From assembly GCA_021823875.1 (NCBI GenBank), contig JAKAMD010000119.1, positions 1 through 9,189 of the forward strand: a DNA stretch of 9,189 nt, written 5' to 3'. A model generated the notes under the pieces. It did not search any database. It was not told where the DNA came from and worked only from the letters and a program-made list of their open reading frames with translations. This stretch comes from Pseudomonadota bacterium (lineage in GTDB: Bacteria; Pseudomonadota; Alphaproteobacteria; Rhizobiales; Xanthobacteraceae). Each line of letters opens with the position of its first letter. The stretch's first letter is position 1. Positions 6,436 to 9,189 of the stretch are shown one piece after another. The position numbers and the translations under genes are program-made.

Positions 6436-6464
6436 TTTATATATCAATAGTTGTCTCGCGTCTA
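6436..6464 (-). promoter_or_regulatory. Candidate sigma-70 promoter for the zinc-ribbon gene
   Basis: Reading leftward, TAGACG (6464-6459) and TATAAA (6441-6436) are separated by 17 nt. They match the -35 in four of six bases and the -10 in five of six. The site lies in a short AT-rich island (about 6423-6480) that stands out from the GC-rich surroundings. It is about 75 nt before the ATG at 6361, in agreement with a start there rather than at the GTG at 6260. Confidence 0.4.
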
Positions 6465-6531
6465 TCTGATTCCACTTAAACGCGTGGGGCTCGGAACCGC
6501 CGGCGCACGATAGAAATCGGTCATATGTCAG

Positions 6532-6785
6532 TCAGATCGTGTCCAGCGCCCCCAGGACCTTGTCGATTTCCCGTCGCATGGCGCCGTAACATTCGCAGGT
6601 CGCCTCCTCGAGACCGATCCGGTTGGTCACGGTGACAAGACCGCGCCGATCTCGACCGTTCGGCCGTCATGCATGGTCTTGACCAGTGAGATCAGGCCGC
6701 GATTGACAAAATAGACATAGCTGACCGGCCAGTCTTGGCGATCGATCTGGTCGCCTTTATTCAAGGTGACGTATTCGAGCAGCGG
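6532..6785 (-). pseudogene. Decayed Crp/Fnr-type transcription regulator
   Basis: Two fragments of one regulator are visible on the minus strand. The first (6785 down to about 6639) reads PLLEYVTLNKGDQIDRQ, then YVYFVNRGLISLVKTM, then HDGRTVEIGAV. This is the middle of a cyclic-nucleotide-binding beta-roll, as in rhizobial Crp/Fnr-like proteins. It then hits a TGA at 6627-6629. In another frame from about 6636 to the TGA at 6532-6534 follows VTVTNRIGLEEATCECYGAM, then RREIDKVLGALDTI. This resembles the extreme C-terminus of the same class, which commonly has a D-R-x-x-L-E-x-A-x-C-E-C-Y motif after the helix-turn-helix. The N-terminus, the rest of the sensor domain, the C-helix and the whole DNA-binding domain are missing. 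The gene cannot make a working regulator. Domain assignment is from recognition only. Confidence 0.7.
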
Positions 6786-6818
6786 CGCACCATGGTGACA
6801 TTCACAGCTTCACTTGGC

Positions 6819-6833
6819 GGCGGCGCAGCCGCC
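6819..6833 (-). terminator. Hairpin just downstream of the VOC gene
   Basis: GGCGGC-GCA-GCCGCC is a perfect 6-bp stem with a 3-nt loop, 14 bases beyond the stop of the VOC gene on its own strand. No T tract follows in the leftward direction, so it is at best a weak or Rho-assisted 3' end signal. Confidence 0.3.
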
Positions 6834-6846
6834 CAGCGGTGCCGCT

Positions 6847-7377
6847 CTATGTGGGCTCGCGATCCAGTTCGCCCAGCAGATCGTGCAGGTCGAGCGGGTG
6901 GGTATACATCTGCAGACTGCCGTCCGGCTTCTGCGGCCACATTTCCTTCGGCCGGTCCCAATAGAGCTCGACGCCGTTGTCGTCCGGGTCGCGCAGATAC
7001 AGCGCCTCGGAGACGCCGTGGTCGCTGGCGCCCTCGAGTGGGATTTTGGCGACGATCAGCCGGCGCAGCGCGTCGGCCAGCAGCCGCCGGGTCGGGTAGA
7101 GAATGGCGGTGTGATAGAGCCCGGTGGTGCCGGGCGGGGGCGGGGAGCCGCCCAGGCTCTCCCAGGTATTGAGCCCGAGATGATGATGGTAGCCGCCCGC
7201 GGAGATGAAGGCGGCGCCCGGCCGGCTGGTGGTCAGCTGAAAACCCAGGACCCCGCAGTAGAAATCAAGCGCCCGTTGCAGGTCGGCGACTTTCAGATGG
7301 ACGTGGCCGATGCGCACCCGCGGATCGATGGTGGGCAGGCGGAGCGGGGCTTTTTCGAGGGTGTCGGCGCTGGACAT
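6847..7377 (-). CDS. VOC-superfamily protein (CatE / glyoxalase-like)
   Basis: This 176-residue protein has the vicinal-oxygen-chelate fold, closest in appearance to the single-unit CatE-like (catechol-2,3-dioxygenase-related) group. The first beta-alpha-beta-beta-beta half starts RIGHVHLKVADLQRALDFYCGVLGF-like (residues 22-46, split here as RIGHVHLKV and DFYCGVLGF). The probable metal ligands are H27, one of the His64-66 cluster in GGYHHHLGLN, and E137 in GVELYWDRP. The stretch HGVSEALYLRDPDDNG (120-135) is characteristic. Members include extradiol dioxygenases and glyoxalase-type enzymes, so the substrate cannot be told. The ATG at 7375-7377 has AGGA about 8 nt upstream. The gene is divergent from coxD across 92 bp and lies just upstream of the decayed regulator. 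All expected ligands are present, so it is likely functional. Confidence 0.85.
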   Translation of the reverse strand: MSSADTLEKAPLRLPTIDPRVRIGHVHLKVADLQRALDFYCGVLGFQLTTSRPGAAFISAGGYHHHLGLNTWESLGGSPPPPGTTGLYHTAILYPTRRLLADALRRLIVAKIPLEGASDHGVSEALYLRDPDDNGVELYWDRPKEMWPQKPDGSLQMYTHPLDLHDLLGELDREPT

Positions 7378-7469
7378 GGCGGCTATCCTGGGCTGGCGGC
7401 CGTTGCAATCGGCCTCTAGATGTAGTCTGGCGCCCGCGTCCGATAAAGTGTCACCGAGGTAACTTAAGG
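7378..7469. promoter_or_regulatory. Divergent region between the VOC gene and coxD
   Basis: These 92 bp must hold the leftward start signals of the VOC gene and probably a promoter for coxDE, since coxDE are cut off from coxM by opposite-strand genes. TTGCAA at 7403-7408 is self-complementary and could be a -35 in either direction, but no good -10 partner is seen. GTCACC-GA-GGTAAC at 7450-7463 is an imperfect dyad covering the coxD ribosome binding site GAGGT (7456-7460). Confidence 0.35.
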
Positions 7470-8390
7470 ATGGCTCTGACCCCGCTGCCCGGCAGTATTG
7501 ACGAAACCTTGGCGCTGCTGGCCAAGGCCGACTACATCGCCGACCGGTCGCTGGCGACCGTGCTCTATCTGGCGCTCCGCATGGGGCGGCCGCTGTTCGT
7601 GGAGGGCGAAGCCGGGGTCGGCAAGACCGAGATCGCCAAGGTGCTGTCGGGTGCGCTCGGGCGCCGGTTGATCCGCCTGCAATGCTATGAGGGGCTCGAC
7701 GTCGCCGCTGCGGTCTATGAATGGAACTACGCGGCGCAGATGATCGCTATCCGGCTGGCGGAAGCCGAAGGCGAGGGCGACCGCGCGCGCATCGAGCACG
7801 ACGTGTTTTCCGAGCGCTTCCTGATCAAGCGCCCGTTGTTGCAGGCCTTGGAGCCCGACCCGGCCGGGCCGCCGGTGCTCTTGATCGACGAGATCGACCG
7901 CACCGACGAGGCGTTCGAGGCGTTTCTGCTCGAAGTGTTGGCCGACTTCCAGGTCACCGTGCCGGAACTCGGCACCATCAAGGCTCCGCATCCGCCCATT
8001 GTGGTGGTGACCTCCAACCGCACCCGCGAAGTGCACGACGCCCTCAAGCGCCGCTGCCTCTATCACTGGGTCGATTATCCCAATGCCGCACGCGAATTGA
8101 AGATCGTGCGCGCCAAGGTGCCAGGCGTTGCCAAGAAGCTGTCGGAGCAGGTGGTGGCTTTCGTGCAGGCGCTGCGCAAGGAAGACCTGTTCAAGGTGCC
8201 CGGCGTCGCCGAGACGCTCGATTGGGCGAGCGCCTTGACCGAGCTCGACGTGGTGGCGCTCGATCCGGCCACGGTGTCGGATACGCTCGGCACGCTGCTG
8301 AAGTACCAGGACGACATCGCGCGCCTCGACAACAGCAAGGTCAAGGCGCTGCTCGATGAAGTGAAGGCGGACCTGAGGGCAGCGGAGTAG
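7470..8390 (+). CDS. coxD: MoxR-type AAA+ ATPase CoxD
   Basis: This 306-residue AAA+ ATPase is of the MoxR family. In CO-dehydrogenase systems CoxD is a chaperone-like ATPase needed to mature the bimetallic active site, and it works with the VWA protein CoxE. Motifs are Walker A GEAGVGKT (46-53), Walker B VLLIDEID (136-143), sensor 1 TSN (181-183), arginine finger in LKRRC (192-196) and a C-terminal helical lid ending near residue 306. The ATG at 7470 is preceded by GAGGT at 7456-7460. The length is typical and the stop is 5 nt before coxE, so the two are co-transcribed and probably coupled in translation. Its substrate here should be the form II hydroxylase encoded upstream, by context. Confidence 0.93.
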   Translation: MALTPLPGSIDETLALLAKADYIADRSLATVLYLALRMGRPLFVEGEAGVGKTEIAKVLSGALGRRLIRLQCYEGLDVAAAVYEWNYAAQMIAIRLAEAEGEGDRARIEHDVFSERFLIKRPLLQALEPDPAGPPVLLIDEIDRTDEAFEAFLLEVLADFQVTVPELGTIKAPHPPIVVVTSNRTREVHDALKRRCLYHWVDYPNAARELKIVRAKVPGVAKKLSEQVVAFVQALRKEDLFKVPGVAETLDWASALTELDVVALDPATVSDTLGTLLKYQDDIARLDNSKVKALLDEVKADLRAAE

Positions 8391-8395
8391 CTGGC

Positions 8396-9189
8396 ATGGC
8401 CGATGGCCGCCTCGCCGAAAACATCCTCTATTTTGCGCGCGCGCTGCGCGCGGCCGGCATTCCGGTCGGGCCGGGCGCCGTGCTCGATGCATTGGAGGCG
8501 TTGTCGGTCGCGCGCGTCGGCAACCGCGACGACTTCTACTGGACGCTGCACACGGTGTTCGTGAAACGCCACGAGCACACGATCCTGTTCGACCAGGCCT
8601 TCCGCATCTTCTTCCGCAAGCGCGGGCTGATCGAGAAGATGATCGCCACCATGCTGCCGGAAACGAAGCCGCAGGCGCCGAAGGCGCCGCCGCCGGGCGC
8701 CCAGCGTATTCAGGAGGCGCTATTTTCGGGCGTCGAGCGCGAGGAGGAGCAAAAGGAAGTCGAGGTCGACGCCCGCCTGACGGTGTCCGACCGCGAGGTG
8801 CTGCAGAAGAAAGACTTTGCGCAGATGACGACGGCCGAGATCGCCGCCGCCAAGCAGGCGATCGCGCGGCTGGCGCTGCCGGTCGAACTGGTGCGCACGC
8901 GCCGGCAGGCTGCGGCGCGGCGCGGCCATTTGATCGATTTGCGCCGCACCTTGCGCGCCAGCTTGAAGGCGGGCGGCGCCGTGATCGATCTCAAATATCT
9001 CGGGCCGCGCCAGAAGGAGCCGCCGATCGTGGCGCTGCTCGATATCTCCGGTTCGATGAGCCAGTACACCCGCCTGTTCCTGCATTTCCTGCACGCGCTG
9101 ACCGAGCGCGAGAAGCACGTCGCCACCTTCCTGTTCGGTACGCGGCTGACCAATGTCACCCGTGCCATCCGGCACCGTGACCCCGACGA
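8396..9189 (+). CDS. coxE: VWA-domain protein CoxE, 3' end cut by window
   Basis: The frame is open from the ATG at 8396 to the window end, giving 264 codons; CoxE proteins are usually near 400 residues, so the C-terminal third is missing. The N-terminal part (ENILYFARALRAAGIPVGPG, 8-27) is the usual CoxE opening. A Pro/Ala-rich linker lies near 90-101, followed by an acidic stretch at 114-125. The von Willebrand A domain starts about residue 208, and its MIDAS metal site DISGSMS is at 216-222, followed by FLFGTRLTNVT (245-255). CoxE partners CoxD in maturing the hydroxylase Mo centre. GGAG at 8384-8387, inside the end of coxD, is its ribosome binding site, and the genes are 5 nt apart. Confidence 0.93.
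   Translation, partial: MADGRLAENILYFARALRAAGIPVGPGAVLDALEALSVARVGNRDDFYWTLHTVFVKRHEHTILFDQAFRIFFRKRGLIEKMIATMLPETKPQAPKAPPPGAQRIQEALFSGVEREEEQKEVEVDARLTVSDREVLQKKDFAQMTTAEIAAAKQAIARLALPVELVRTRRQAAARRGHLIDLRRTLRASLKAGGAVIDLKYLGPRQKEPPIVALLDISGSMSQYTRLFLHFLHALTEREKHVATFLFGTRLTNVTRAIRHRDPD

Noticed and set aside
6030..6479. 149-residue + strand frame across the zinc-ribbon gene
   Set aside because: It is antisense to the CxxC-bearing frame, has no ribosome binding site and crosses the AT-rich promoter patch.
6735..7419. Two + strand frames overlapping the VOC gene
   Set aside because: They lie opposite a recognisable VOC protein and are low-complexity Arg/Gly/Ala translations.
1..9189. tRNA, rRNA, CRISPR array or insertion sequence
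   Set aside because: No cloverleaf-like block, regularly spaced direct repeats, transposase motifs or terminal inverted repeats were seen by eye.

Overview
The window is high-GC DNA with alphaproteobacterial gene content, probably Hyphomicrobiales (Bradyrhizobium / Rhodopseudomonas / Xanthobacteraceae type). This placement rests on the protein sequences and gene arrangement only; no database comparison was possible. The core of the window is a molybdenum-hydroxylase ('cox') locus of the form II type. It lies beside two genes of the beta-ketoadipate pathway.

Layout. Positions 1-99 hold the 3' end of an unidentified + strand gene, followed by a short tandem repeat and a strong intrinsic terminator that overlaps the end of pcaC. 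Positions 153-1341 (- strand) hold pcaD and pcaC, the last two steps that turn protocatechuate-derived carboxymuconolactone into beta-ketoadipate. A 159-bp divergent region separates pcaD from coxG. On the + strand follow coxG (1501-1956), a 271-bp spacer rich in inverted repeats, then coxS, coxL and coxM (2228-5951), closed by a hairpin terminator. The S-L-M order and the AYRGAGR active-site loop in CoxL both mark this as form II, so carbon monoxide need not be the substrate.

Positions 6054-7377 are an opposite-strand island that splits the cox locus. It holds a small zinc-ribbon protein whose 5' end appears frameshifted at a GC dinucleotide repeat, the decayed remains of a Crp/Fnr-type regulator, and a VOC-superfamily (CatE-like) protein. 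The + strand resumes with coxD (MoxR AAA+ ATPase) and coxE (von Willebrand A protein, cut by the window end), the usual maturation pair for such enzymes.

How the genes fit together: CoxS (two [2Fe-2S]), CoxM (FAD) and CoxL (Mo-cofactor) form the hydroxylase. CoxD and CoxE probably help mature its metal centre, and CoxG is a membrane or quinone-linked accessory. PcaD/PcaC and the VOC protein suggest, but do not prove, that the hydroxylase serves aromatic or heterocyclic catabolism. I see no clearly new multi-gene system. The most unusual items are the frameshifted zinc-ribbon gene, the collapsed regulator gene, the terminator inside the end of pcaC, and the palindromes before coxS.
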